Assembly: GCA_023384005.1 (NCBI GenBank)
Contig: JAHDXY010000020.1
Span: 1 to 32,317 of the forward strand
Length of the DNA: 32,317 bases
Direction: 5' to 3'
Source of the DNA: Burkholderiaceae bacterium
GTDB lineage: Bacteria; Pseudomonadota; Gammaproteobacteria; Burkholderiales; Burkholderiaceae_E
In this document: in pieces, positions 16,515 to 23,856 of the stretch
Layout of the letters: each line of letters begins with the position of its first letter
Position numbering within the stretch: the first letter of the stretch is position 1
Notes under the pieces: model-generated
Told to the model about the DNA's origin: nothing
Database searches by the model: none
Seen by the model: the letters and a program-made list of their open reading frames with translations, nothing else
Made by a program: the position numbers and the translations under genes

Positions 16515-16877
16515 CTATGGCCCGCCGCCCGGTTTCTTCGACGCCATCATCGCCTTCAGGTCGGCGAAGGGGTTGAAGGTCGAGCCCTTCGGTGCGCTCG
16601 CCGAATCGGCGCGCCCCGCGGAGTCCTTGATCTTCGAGTGTTCGTGCTCGTGGCAGTAGGTGCACAGCAGCTCCCAGTTGCTGCCGTCGGGCGGGTTGTC
16701 GTCGTGGTTGCCGTTCTTGTGGTGCACTTCGAGCTGCTGCAGGTTGGCGTGCGTGAAGGTGCGCGCGCAGCCGCCGCAGACCCAGGGATACATCTTCAGT
16801 GCACGCTCGCGATAGCCTTCGGCACGCTTGTCGGCGGCAAGGCGGGCGTCGCGGATGACCTGGTCCATTGGTTTCAT
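16515..16877 (-). CDS. yajD: HNH-nuclease-fold protein, YajD family
   Basis: The 120-aa protein has a zinc-ribbon-stabilised HNH fold: CGGC (Cys34, Cys37), VHHKNGNH with His52-His53, the DNPPDGSNWELL block, and CTYCHEHEH (Cys72, Cys75, His76). The central region and the C-terminal FNPFADLKAMM closely follow E. coli YajD as I remember it. YajD proteins are widespread, small and poorly characterised, and are presumed to bind or cleave nucleic acid. The ATG at 16877 is used. A second ATG three codons later is possible. Its upstream region holds the 11-bp repeats at 16918-16983. No restriction-modification partner is adjacent. Confidence 0.9.
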   Translation of the reverse strand: MKPMDQVIRDARLAADKRAEGYRERALKMYPWVCGGCARTFTHANLQQLEVHHKNGNHDDNPPDGSNWELLCTYCHEHEHSKIKDSAGRADSASAPKGSTFNPFADLKAMMASKKPGGGP

Positions 16878-16917
16878 GCGCTCACCTTAGCAAGGCGAGC
16901 GAGTCGCTGGCAATACC

Positions 16918-16983
16918 CGGCACGAACAAGGCGCGAACACGGCACGAAGGGGGTGCGACGACGGCACGAACAAGGTGCGACCA
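16918..16983. repeat. Six tandem 11-bp repeats (three 22-bp units)
   Basis: The units read CGGCACGAACA, AGGCGCGAACA, CGGCACGAAGG, GGGTGCGACGA, CGGCACGAACA and AGGTGCGACCA, with no spacer. Alternate 11-mers are most alike, giving a 22-bp higher-order period. Degenerate copies flank the array: TGGCAAGTACG follows at 16984, and a partial match precedes it. The array lies 41-106 bp upstream of the yajD-like start codon and 51 bp from the MFS stop. Eleven bases is close to one helical turn, so bound proteins would line up on one face. Confidence 0.85.
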
Positions 16984-17033
16984 TGGCAAGTACGTTGCGC
17001 GCGCCCGCGCGCCCGCGTGCCCCGCGCGCCGGC

Positions 17034-18227
17034 TCAGTCCGGCACGCGCTGCAGCAGGTAGAGGCAGGCCGCGAGCGGAACGCCGAGCACCGCGTAGGCG
17101 ATCCCGAAGCTGCCGATCGCGGCAGCGAGGACTCCGAATCCCGGCAGCCCCAGCGCGACCCCGAGGTAGGTGTAGGCGAGGGTGCCGCTGGTGGCGAAAC
17201 CCGCCTGCCCGGGCGGCGCGATCCGCGCGACCGCCGCGAGGTAGATTCCGTTCCACCCCAGGGCCGACGCGCCATAGATCCCGACCATCGCCAGCACCAG
17301 GTACTGCGGTGTGCCGGCGTCGATCAGCGTCATCGACAGGCAGCTGGCGATCATCATCGTGCACAGCATCATCAGCGTCGTGCGCGCGCCGAAGCGACCG
17401 TCGGCGAGCCAGCCCCAGAGAATTCGGCCTCCGACCGCGGCGGTTTGCGACACCGTCAGCGCGACTCCCGCTGCGATCAGCGACCACTCGAGTTGCGCGG
17501 TGAGGAAGGTCACGAGGTACGAGGTCAGGCAAATCTGCACCGCGGACAGCAGCGCCGAGCACAACGCCAGCGCCTTCAGACCCGGGTCGCGCGCCACCAG
17601 CCGGATCGGAAGCAACAGCGCCGCGAAGTTCGGCAACCTGGCGCTCGGGTCGCGGTCGACGTCGAGCGCCGCGCGCAGGCGCATCGTGTAGGCGGCGCAG
17701 GCGAGCGCGGCCAGTGCGAGCGCCGCGAGCGCCAGCGGCCAGCCGCCGAGAAGCGTGAGCGGCGGCGCGACCAGCCCGGTGATCGCGCCACCCAGCGGCA
17801 CGCCGGTCTGCTTGATCGAGAACACGAGGTTCAGCCGGTGCGCGGGCGTGAGCCGGAACAGGATCTGCGAGCTGGCCGGCGTGATCGGCCCGTAGCCCAG
17901 CCCGATCGCTGCCGCGCCCAGCATCGCGAGCGGAAGCTGCCCGGTGCAGATCAGCCCGAGCCCGAGCGCGCCCAGCGCGAGCCCGACCTGGCTGGTGCGG
18001 ATCGCGCCCCAGGCCCTGACCAGGTGCCCGGCGGTGACGGTCGAGACGATCGCGAACAGCGACAGCAGCGCGACGTAGACGCCGACGGCCGCGATCGGCA
18101 AGTCCAGCGCGGCGAGAAGCTCCGGCGCGACCACGGTCGGCGCGAGCACGATCGCCGAGCCGATCGTCTGCATCGTCAGGGTGATCGCCAGCGGGGTCCA
18201 TCCCGCGATCGGGGGGGAGTCTTTCAT
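17034..18227 (-). CDS. MFS transporter (CynX/NimT- or sugar/acid-permease-like)
   Basis: A 397-aa polytopic membrane protein with twelve predicted helices. MKDSPPIAGWTPLAITLTMQ is the cytoplasmic start and first helix. The loop TAGHLVRAWGAIRTSQVG is a degenerate MFS motif A, and GYGPITPASSQILFRLTP with KQTGVPLGGAITG is typical of permeases near the NimT/CynX and OFA-like groups. The frame extends 23 residues further, but the extension is basic and reads through the intergenic region, so ATG 18227 is chosen. The substrate is unknown. It is divergent from the acyl-synthetase gene, and the 245-bp gap between them may hold promoters for both, though none is convincing. Confidence 0.85.
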   Translation of the reverse strand: MKDSPPIAGWTPLAITLTMQTIGSAIVLAPTVVAPELLAALDLPIAAVGVYVALLSLFAIVSTVTAGHLVRAWGAIRTSQVGLALGALGLGLICTGQLPLAMLGAAAIGLGYGPITPASSQILFRLTPAHRLNLVFSIKQTGVPLGGAITGLVAPPLTLLGGWPLALAALALAALACAAYTMRLRAALDVDRDPSARLPNFAALLLPIRLVARDPGLKALALCSALLSAVQICLTSYLVTFLTAQLEWSLIAAGVALTVSQTAAVGGRILWGWLADGRFGARTTLMMLCTMMIASCLSMTLIDAGTPQYLVLAMVGIYGASALGWNGIYLAAVARIAPPGQAGFATSGTLAYTYLGVALGLPGFGVLAAAIGSFGIAYAVLGVPLAACLYLLQRVPD

Positions 18228-18472
18228 CGGGTTGCTGCGGCACCGGGCGCAGGCCCGATGCGCGAAGCATAGTCGATCCGGCCGGTGGCCACGCACGCGA
18301 AGCCGCTGGCATCCGGCACGATCAGCACGTTCGAGATGCCGCGAAACCCGCGCCAGGACAGGCTCTCGGGCGTTGCGCGCGACGCAACCATCGTGTCGGC
18401 GGCAACAGTCGCGGCAGCCGCGAGTTCGGGATGCGCGTCACAATCAGGGTTTCGGCCCTCGCGAGAGCCTGG

Positions 18473-19960
18473 ATGAACGTCGCGGACATCATCGACCAAC
18501 ACGCGCGCGAACGCGCGTTCGCCGTGGCGCTGCTCACCGAGCGATGGACGATCAGCTTCGGGGCGCTCGACCAGATGGTCTGGTGGCTCGCGGCGCGTAT
18601 CGCGCGACTGGAATTGCCCGCGGGTGCGGCGATCGCACTTTCGTTTCGAAGCCAGGCCTTGCATGCGATCGCCTCGCTGGCCGCGTTTCGCGCCGGCATC
18701 GCGCAGATCAGTATTGCGGCGGAAAGTCCCGAACTGCTGGGTCGTGCGTTGATCCTGCGCACGGCTGCCGCAGTGGTCCTCAGCGACGACGCGGCGATGG
18801 TGAACCGGTACGGCATCACGGTCGTCGCGGTCGACGCCAACGAGATGTTCATTGCGCAAGGCGCGATCGATCGCGGCGTGCGCAGGGTCGGGCCCGACGC
18901 GCCAGCGCTTTATGTGCCCGGTTCCGGAACGACTGGCGAGCCGCGGATCATCACCTACACGACGCGCGGTCTGCTTGGATTGCTCGAGCGCGAACGCGCG
19001 ATCTGGCCGGTGCGCCGCGACGAGCGACACCTGATGCTGTCCTCGTTCGACTATTTCACCTCCAAACGCCACACCTTCGCCTTTCTCGCCGGCGGTGGCG
19101 CAGCGGTATTTCTCGACCAACCCACTGCGATCTACGAACTCTGCGACCGGCTGGCCGTCGATCATCTTTCGATGGTCGTGCCGCAGGCGTGGCGTCTTCT
19201 GTGGTTGCTGCGCGGAATGCGCGCGCACGGGTCGCGCCTGCCACGGCTGCGTTCGCTGATCCTCGGCGGATCGCCGGTGTCGGAGCAGTTGCGCCGGAGA
19301 CTCAGGGCCTCGGTGAGTGCCAATACCTGGGTTCGCTGCGGCATGAACGAATTTGGCCAGGCGACGATCGCAACACCCGAGATCCAGGATCTCCACCCGG
19401 GTAGCGTCGGACGTCCCTGCAGCGGCGTCGAGATCGAGGTCGTCGACGACGACGATCGGCCGCTTCCGCGAGGAACCGCTGGACACGTTCGCGTTCGCGG
19501 CGAAGGTGGTTTCTCGCACTACCTGGGTGATCCCGAAGCGACGGCGCGGGCGCTGCGCGGCGGGTGGTTCTACCCGGGCGACCTGGGGCTGTTGACGAGC
19601 GACGGCACGCTCGTTTTCAAGGGGCGAAGCGATGACCTGATGATCTTCGATGGCATCAACGTGTACCCGCGAGAGATCGAGTCGGTGCTCGAACAGCACC
19701 CGGCGGTTGTAGAGGCGGTAGCGTTCCCGCTCGCTTCCACGACGCGGAACCAGTTGCTGGCGGCGGCGGTTGAGGTTTCCGTCGCCGTCGACGAGAGCGA
19801 ACTGCGCGCTTTCTGCCGCGAGCGGCTCGGCGTGAAGGCGCCGGCGCGTATCGTCGTTGCCGATCGGCTGCCGCGAAACGCGAGCGGCAAGGTGCTCAAG
19901 CGCGAGCTCGCGAAGATGGCGGGCGTACGGTGGGAATCGCACCTGGCACCGGGTGGATGA
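18473..19960 (+). CDS. AMP-forming acyl synthetase/ligase (ANL superfamily)
   Basis: The 495-aa enzyme activates a carboxylic acid as an acyl-AMP and usually transfers it to CoA. The phosphate loop is YVPGSGTTGEPRIITYT (147-163), and GMNEFGQATIATPEI marks the A5 region. The Asp-containing GWFYPGDLG, the hinge FKGRSDDLMIFDGINVYP and the C-terminal catalytic lysine in NASGKVLKREL (about Lys473) complete the set. ATG 18473 (MNVADIIDQ) fits the usual start. An ATG 14 codons upstream is possible. In the A3 loop VPGSGTTGEPR the usual lysine after GEPK is an arginine. The gene stands alone, so the acid is unknown. Medium-chain or aryl acids are possible. Confidence 0.9.
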   Translation: MNVADIIDQHARERAFAVALLTERWTISFGALDQMVWWLAARIARLELPAGAAIALSFRSQALHAIASLAAFRAGIAQISIAAESPELLGRALILRTAAAVVLSDDAAMVNRYGITVVAVDANEMFIAQGAIDRGVRRVGPDAPALYVPGSGTTGEPRIITYTTRGLLGLLERERAIWPVRRDERHLMLSSFDYFTSKRHTFAFLAGGGAAVFLDQPTAIYELCDRLAVDHLSMVVPQAWRLLWLLRGMRAHGSRLPRLRSLILGGSPVSEQLRRRLRASVSANTWVRCGMNEFGQATIATPEIQDLHPGSVGRPCSGVEIEVVDDDDRPLPRGTAGHVRVRGEGGFSHYLGDPEATARALRGGWFYPGDLGLLTSDGTLVFKGRSDDLMIFDGINVYPREIESVLEQHPAVVEAVAFPLASTTRNQLLAAAVEVSVAVDESELRAFCRERLGVKAPARIVVADRLPRNASGKVLKRELAKMAGVRWESHLAPGG

Positions 19961-20229
19961 AACGGACGATTCGCTGTCCCGGAACTCGGTCCAGGTCCGG
20001 ACTGCGTCGTATCGAACGCAACGACGTCCATCTGGTACCAGGCGCCTCGATCATCGCGTGAGCGCACGCAGGTATCGGGGATCGATTGCAGGAACGTGCC
20101 GGGTGCGTTCCATCGTCTGATCTGGTCAGGGGTCCGGTAGTCGGCAGGCACGCTCGCAACATCACGTCGTACGCCCTGAAACCCGCGCCAACAAAGGGTT
20201 TGCGCAACAATCCAACGAGCGAAACCGCT
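19961..20229. other. Non-coding stretch without a supported gene
   Basis: No frame here has both a plausible start and a protein-like composition independent of its neighbours. On the minus strand a short CWRGFQG-like peptide can be read around 20190. A similar SWRGFRG can be read around 18345, and both contain GAAACCCGCGCCA on the plus strand (20178-20190 and 18343-18355). This may be an eroded gene fragment or chance. Confidence 0.4.
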
Positions 20230-20258
20230 TGATTTCAGCGTCGATTTCTGCGATAATT
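20230..20258 (+). promoter_or_regulatory. Sigma70-type promoter before the structured RNA
   Basis: TTGATT lies at about 20230 and GATAAT at about 20253, with 17 bp between them, a close match to the consensus. Transcription would start near 20263. The only downstream items are the structured RNA, the terminator and then the small ORF and deacetylase gene. Confidence 0.65.
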
Positions 20259-20262
20259 GAGT

Positions 20263-20402
20263 CTGCATCGAGAACGGGTCGTCGCCCGTGCCAACCTGCC
20301 TCTCCCGGGCAAGGTGGTTCGCGAAAGCGGATGCGGCCGGAGCGGTTTTCCGGCAACCAAGCGGGGTGCGACGACCCTCCGAATCCGGAGGGTTTTGTGT
20401 TT
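20263..20402 (+). ncRNA. Candidate structured leader RNA (riboswitch- or attenuator-like) or small RNA
   Basis: About 140 nt from a good promoter to an intrinsic terminator. GGGTCGTCGC (20276-20285) is perfectly complementary to GCGACGACCC (20368-20377), closing a multibranch domain. Inside are three hairpins. One is ACCTGCC/GGCA-GGT with one bulge (20294-20315). Another is TTCGC-GAAA-GCGGA with a GNRA tetraloop (20318-20331). The third is GCCGGA/TCCGGC with a 7-nt loop (20336-20354). The last three bases of the closing stem (20375-20377) are also the first three of the terminator stem, so the two structures compete. I could not match it to a riboswitch, SRP, 6S or tmRNA class that I know. 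A free-standing sRNA is the main alternative. Confidence 0.6.
20375..20402 (+). terminator. Intrinsic terminator overlapping the RNA closing stem
   Basis: CCCTCCG (20375-20381) pairs with CGGAGGG (20386-20392) around an AATC loop and is followed by TTTTGTGTTT. It ends the structured RNA about 127 nt before the small ORF. It can form fully only if the 10-bp closing stem of that RNA opens at 20375-20377. Confidence 0.75.
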
Positions 20403-20442
20403 CTGATCCAGGCAAGAGAAGCGAAAGCGCAAGGCATGACTA

Positions 20443-20522
20443 CCTAGACCACGTTGGCAGTCCACGAGAGAACCGGCCGGCCGTCTAGGCCCCGGTGTTG
20501 CTCGTTCGTCACCAACGAGGAG
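20443..20522 (+). promoter_or_regulatory. Inverted repeat and Shine-Dalgarno hairpin before the small ORF
   Basis: CCTAGAC (20443-20449) pairs with GTCTAGG (20483-20489). Directly after, CTCGTT (20501-20506) pairs with AACGAG (20514-20519). The latter covers the first bases of the GAGGAG ribosome-binding site (20517-20522) of the ATG at 20529. Translation could be limited by this hairpin. Confidence 0.5.
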
Positions 20523-20528
20523 TCTGTC

Positions 20529-20777
20529 ATGTCACGCAAGCAGCGCAGGGGCGCACGCCCCACCGTCACCGTTTTCCTTTCAGAGCGCCGGGTCCCGGGT
20601 GCTCGCGTGTTCGAGTTCGCGCAGGCCGGTTCGCCGGTGCGCGCGACGCTCACGGCGCGCGCGTTCAGTTGGGATGCCGACGCCCCGGTCCGGGCTGGGC
20701 CCCCGGCCGCGGCCAACGAGCCCGAGTTCGAGCAGTTCCTTCGCGGGCTGCGGACCGTCTATCGCGGTTCGAAGTAG
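20529..20777 (+). CDS. Small hypothetical protein (82 aa)
   Basis: The ATG at 20529 has a good GAGGAG site seven bases upstream. The product is basic at the N-terminus (MSRKQRRGARP), then has a short strand-like TVTVFLSE and an alanine/proline-rich middle. It ends in a charged segment EFEQFLRGLRTVYRGSK that could form a helix. I see no signal peptide, membrane helix or known domain. It lies between the structured leader and the deacetylase-fold gene (64 bp further), so it may be a leader-regulated partner. It may equally be a chance frame, since GC-rich DNA favours open frames. The ribosome-binding site is the best evidence that it is real. Confidence 0.5.
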   Translation: MSRKQRRGARPTVTVFLSERRVPGARVFEFAQAGSPVRATLTARAFSWDADAPVRAGPPAAANEPEFEQFLRGLRTVYRGSK

Positions 20778-20841
20778 GGCCCAGGACGGCGGCGAGTGCG
20801 CTCGCCGCTGTCCCCGCACCCACGTCACAACAAGGAGCAAG

Positions 20842-21798
20842 ATGAACCCGCAGAACCCGTTCGAATCCCACCCCGCGTCGGGCGTGCACCCCGGGCGCTT
20901 CGCGATCCCGGTGTTCTTCCGTCGCGAGTCGGTCGGCCCGCGGCAGCACTTCTCTCCCAGCGCGCACAAGCCGGCGCAGGTGGTCGAGGACTGGGAGCGC
21001 GCGGGGCTCCCGATTCGCATCGTCTCGCACGAACCGGTCGGTCGCGCGAACCTTCATCGCGCGCACGACGCGCGCTTCGTCGACGAGGTGTTCGCCGGCA
21101 CCGAGCCCAACGGCTTCGGCAACTGCGACCGCGCGATCGCGACGTCGGCGCTGTTCACCTGCGGCGCGATGCTCGCCGCGGCCACCGAGGCGATCGCCAA
21201 CCGGCGCGTCGCGGTCGCGCCGGTCTCGGGTTTTCACCATGCGCAGCACGGCTTCGCGCAGGCGTTTTGCACCTTCAACGGGTTGATGGTGGCGGCGGTC
21301 TCGCTGCGGCGAGCCGGACTCGCGCGCAGCGTGGGGATCCTCGATTGCGATCACCACTACGGCGACGGGACCGACGACATCATCCGCGAACTCGGCGCGC
21401 GATGGGTGCGCCACGACTCGGTCGGCAGGCGGTGCTGGCGAGCGGCCCAGGCCGGGCGTTTCCTCGCCGGGCTGGCCGACACCGTGCGCGGCTTCGAAGG
21501 CTGCGACGTGCTGCTCTACCAGGCGGGCGCCGACCCGCACCTGGACGACCCGCTCGGCGGCTGGCTCACGACCGGGCAGCTCGCCGAGCGCGACCGGATC
21601 GTGTTCTCGACCGCGGCGCAGATCGGGCTGCCGGTGGCGTGGAACCTGGCCGGGGGATATCAGCGGGACGCCGACGGCGGCATCGGGCCGGTGCTGGAGA
21701 TCCATCGGAACACGATGAGGGAGTGTGCGGGGGTGTATGCGAATCGCCAGGCTCAGGCATCGCGCGATGATCGGAAACTGCAAAATCGGCCATCGTGA
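20842..21798 (+). CDS. Histone-deacetylase-fold amidohydrolase (arginase/deacetylase superfamily)
   Basis: This is a 318-aa zinc-dependent deacetylase-like enzyme. The active-site histidine pair is in SGFHHAQHGFAQAFC (132-133). Metal ligands are Asp170 and His172 in ILDCDHHYGDGTDD, and Asp231 in YQAGADPHLDD. The C-terminal NLAGGYQRD carries the conserved GGY with the tyrosine that stabilises the transition state. Bacterial members remove acetyl or acyl groups from polyamines, small amides or lysine side chains. The start at 20842 has a strong AAGGAG site. The last 25 residues are polar and may be an add-on. The nearby acyl synthetase (18473-19960) could supply an acyl group this enzyme removes, but they are separated by a terminator. 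Confidence 0.88.
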   Translation: MNPQNPFESHPASGVHPGRFAIPVFFRRESVGPRQHFSPSAHKPAQVVEDWERAGLPIRIVSHEPVGRANLHRAHDARFVDEVFAGTEPNGFGNCDRAIATSALFTCGAMLAAATEAIANRRVAVAPVSGFHHAQHGFAQAFCTFNGLMVAAVSLRRAGLARSVGILDCDHHYGDGTDDIIRELGARWVRHDSVGRRCWRAAQAGRFLAGLADTVRGFEGCDVLLYQAGADPHLDDPLGGWLTTGQLAERDRIVFSTAAQIGLPVAWNLAGGYQRDADGGIGPVLEIHRNTMRECAGVYANRQAQASRDDRKLQNRPS

Positions 21799-21900
21799 TC
21801 GACTCGGGGCTCTCCGTGTGAGCCCGGCATTCCGTACACTGGCAATGTGCGCGAAAACAGCGCTCGGCGACGACAGATCGAGGGTCGGAAGGGGGTCGAA

Positions 21901-22857
21901 ATGGCGAACAGGGAAGCGAAGAAGCACGTCGGCTCCGAACAGCGTCGTCTGTCGGTTTCGTGGCCGCCCTTTGGCGCGAGGCTCGCGACGGTCCTCGGCG
22001 CGCTGGAGGAGGATCAGTTCCTGACTGTCATGGTGAAGCGCTCGAACAGCTTCGTTCAGTTCTTCTGCCAGGGGCAGTCAGGGATGCGGGCCGAGACGAC
22101 GAGCAACGCGTACTTGGCGCGATCCGAGCGACTCGACGCCCGTCAGGTTGCCGCCCTCGCAGCGCTGGGTTGGACCCCTCCGACCGGAGGCGCGGGCGAA
22201 TCCACGCCGGACAACGACCCGGACGGCTCCCCGAACTTCTTCGTCGACTTCGACCACGGCGTAGCGTTCGGCGTCATCGCCGACCTGGCAGTTCGCACTT
22301 TCACGGAGGTATTGCGCGTGCCTTATCCAAGTTTGCTCGAGTACCAGGCAGGGGACATGGACGGGAGCTCGCTGGAGTTGTCCACACTCGAATTGCGACA
22401 GGCGGCACCTCGCGCGGAGGCTGACGACGAGGAGGACCCCGCGCAGCTCCTGTTGAAGATGGTCGAAGACGCCACCGGACTCAAGGACCTGGAGTACGAC
22501 CGGGACGGCGACATCGGCGTGTTCTTCGGCAGCATGGTGGCCTTCGTGCGCCTGACCGGCGACCCGCCGAACGTGCGGATCTTTTCACCTCTCATCGTGG
22601 AGGTCGAGGAGACCGACGAACTCCTCGCGCGAATCAACGAGATCAATCGCGGCACCGGGCACATGCACCTGTTCCTGGATGACGAAACCGTCTATGCCGT
22701 CTCGGAGATCGCCGCCACCCCGCTGGTGCGCGAACACCTCGAGCGCGGGCTGAACAACTTCTGCCAGATCGCCGACGGACTCGACGACCTGCTCGAGGCC
22801 GAGTTCGGCGGCAGGAAGCTGACGCCCGACTCGATGCCGAGTTCGCTCAGGCACTGA
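21901..22857 (+). CDS. Two-domain TY-Chap / YbjN-like peptide-binding chaperone-fold protein
   Basis: The 318-aa protein starts at ATG 21901 behind GGAAGGGGG. An in-frame ATG at 21847 lacks such a site. Domain 1 (about 20-155) has FVQFFCQG, AETTSNAYL and AALAALGWTPPT followed by an NFFVDF segment, the pattern of the TY-Chap N-terminal domain. Domain 2 (about 190-300) has YDRDGDIGVFFGS, a long helix EVEETDELLARINEINRGTG and YAVSEIAATPL, as in YbjN/type-III-chaperone-like folds. Such domains are thought to bind peptides. In comparative genomics they occur in bacterial conflict and signalling loci. I name the domains from memory of sequence patterns, so moderate confidence. A 32-bp gap separates it from the phosphatase gene. 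Confidence 0.7.
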   Translation: MANREAKKHVGSEQRRLSVSWPPFGARLATVLGALEEDQFLTVMVKRSNSFVQFFCQGQSGMRAETTSNAYLARSERLDARQVAALAALGWTPPTGGAGESTPDNDPDGSPNFFVDFDHGVAFGVIADLAVRTFTEVLRVPYPSLLEYQAGDMDGSSLELSTLELRQAAPRAEADDEEDPAQLLLKMVEDATGLKDLEYDRDGDIGVFFGSMVAFVRLTGDPPNVRIFSPLIVEVEETDELLARINEINRGTGHMHLFLDDETVYAVSEIAATPLVREHLERGLNNFCQIADGLDDLLEAEFGGRKLTPDSMPSSLRH

Positions 22858-22889
22858 AGCCGACGGTATCGGCGCGCACAGGAATCACG

Positions 22890-23855
22890 ATGGCTTGCGA
22901 CATCATCGGAGACGTTCACGGGCACGCCGACGAACTGAAGGCGCTGCTCGCCTTGCTCGGCTATCGAAAACGGGGCGGGGCCTGGCGTCATCCTGAACGC
23001 AGCGCGATCTTCGTGGGTGATTTCATCGACCGCGGTCCGCGCCAACTCGAGGCGGTCGACACCGTGCGTCGGATGGTCGACGCGGGGAGCGCGCAGGCGG
23101 TGATGGGCAACCACGAACTGAACGCGATCGCGTGGTGGCTGCCCGACCCCGGCGCGCCGGGTGAATACCTGAGGCCGCACCACTCGCCGAAGTACGGAGA
23201 CAAGAACCGCCAGCAGCACAGCGCGTTCCTCGCGGAAATCACGCGCGCCGAACAGCACGAGGAAATCATCGACTGGTTCCTGACGCTGCCGCTTTGGCTC
23301 GACTTGCCCGCACTGCGCGTGGTGCATGCGTGCTGGCACGAGCGGTTCCTGGCGTATCTCGCGCCGCACCTAAGCGAGCAGCGCCAATTGAACCGTGATC
23401 TGATGGTCGCGGCGAGCCGCGAGCCGGACAACGAAGCGGACAAGGACACCCCGGAGCCGACGATCTTCAAGGCTGTCGAGGCGCTGCTCAAGGGGATCGA
23501 GACGCCGCTTCCGCACCCGCACTGGTTCACCGACAAGGACGGGCACAGGCGCAATCGGGTCAGGGTGCGCTGGTGGGATCGGGAAGCGGAGACCTACCGA
23601 CAAGCGGCGATGCTCTCCGACGCGGAGCGCGAGCAGCTCCCGCTCGATCGCATTCCGGAGCACGTTCGCCTCGGCTTCGACGTAGACAAGCCGCTGTTCA
23701 TCGGGCACTACTGGCTCAGCGGCGCGCCCGATCTGCTCGCCGAAAACGTCGCCTGCGTCGACTACAGCGTGGCAAAGGGTGGCAAGCTGGTCGCCTACCG
23801 CTGGGACGGCGAGCCGACGCTGTCGAACGAGAACTTTCGTTACGTCGGAGGCTGA
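22890..23855 (+). CDS. Calcineurin-type metallophosphatase (PrpE / Ser-Thr phosphatase-like)
   Basis: The 321-aa two-metal phosphatase has all blocks in order: IIGDVHGH (Asp8, His10), FVGDFIDRGP, VMGNHELNA, VVHACWHE and the C-terminal FIGHYWLSG. The GDFIDRG and GNHE motifs match the phosphoprotein phosphatase/diadenosine tetraphosphatase branch. It could act on phosphoproteins, Ap4A or nucleotides. Between the GNHE block and the C-terminus is an insert of about 130 residues that is rich in charged residues and not typical of PrpE. It is followed directly by a dual-specificity phosphatase gene, so one transcript yields two phosphatases of unrelated fold. Confidence 0.9.
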   Translation: MACDIIGDVHGHADELKALLALLGYRKRGGAWRHPERSAIFVGDFIDRGPRQLEAVDTVRRMVDAGSAQAVMGNHELNAIAWWLPDPGAPGEYLRPHHSPKYGDKNRQQHSAFLAEITRAEQHEEIIDWFLTLPLWLDLPALRVVHACWHERFLAYLAPHLSEQRQLNRDLMVAASREPDNEADKDTPEPTIFKAVEALLKGIETPLPHPHWFTDKDGHRRNRVRVRWWDREAETYRQAAMLSDAEREQLPLDRIPEHVRLGFDVDKPLFIGHYWLSGAPDLLAENVACVDYSVAKGGKLVAYRWDGEPTLSNENFRYVGG

Positions 23856-23856
23856 C

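Noticed and set aside
16918-16983. CRISPR array
   Set aside because: The units are contiguous 11-mers with no unique spacers, and no cas genes are near.
20263-20402. 4.5S SRP RNA, tmRNA, 6S RNA, tRNA, glycine, TPP, cobalamin or c-di-GMP-I riboswitch
   Set aside because: The diagnostic conserved bases of each were looked for and not found. A GNRA loop and an AGCGGGGT string recall c-di-GMP-I, but the required CACGCA and receptor are missing.
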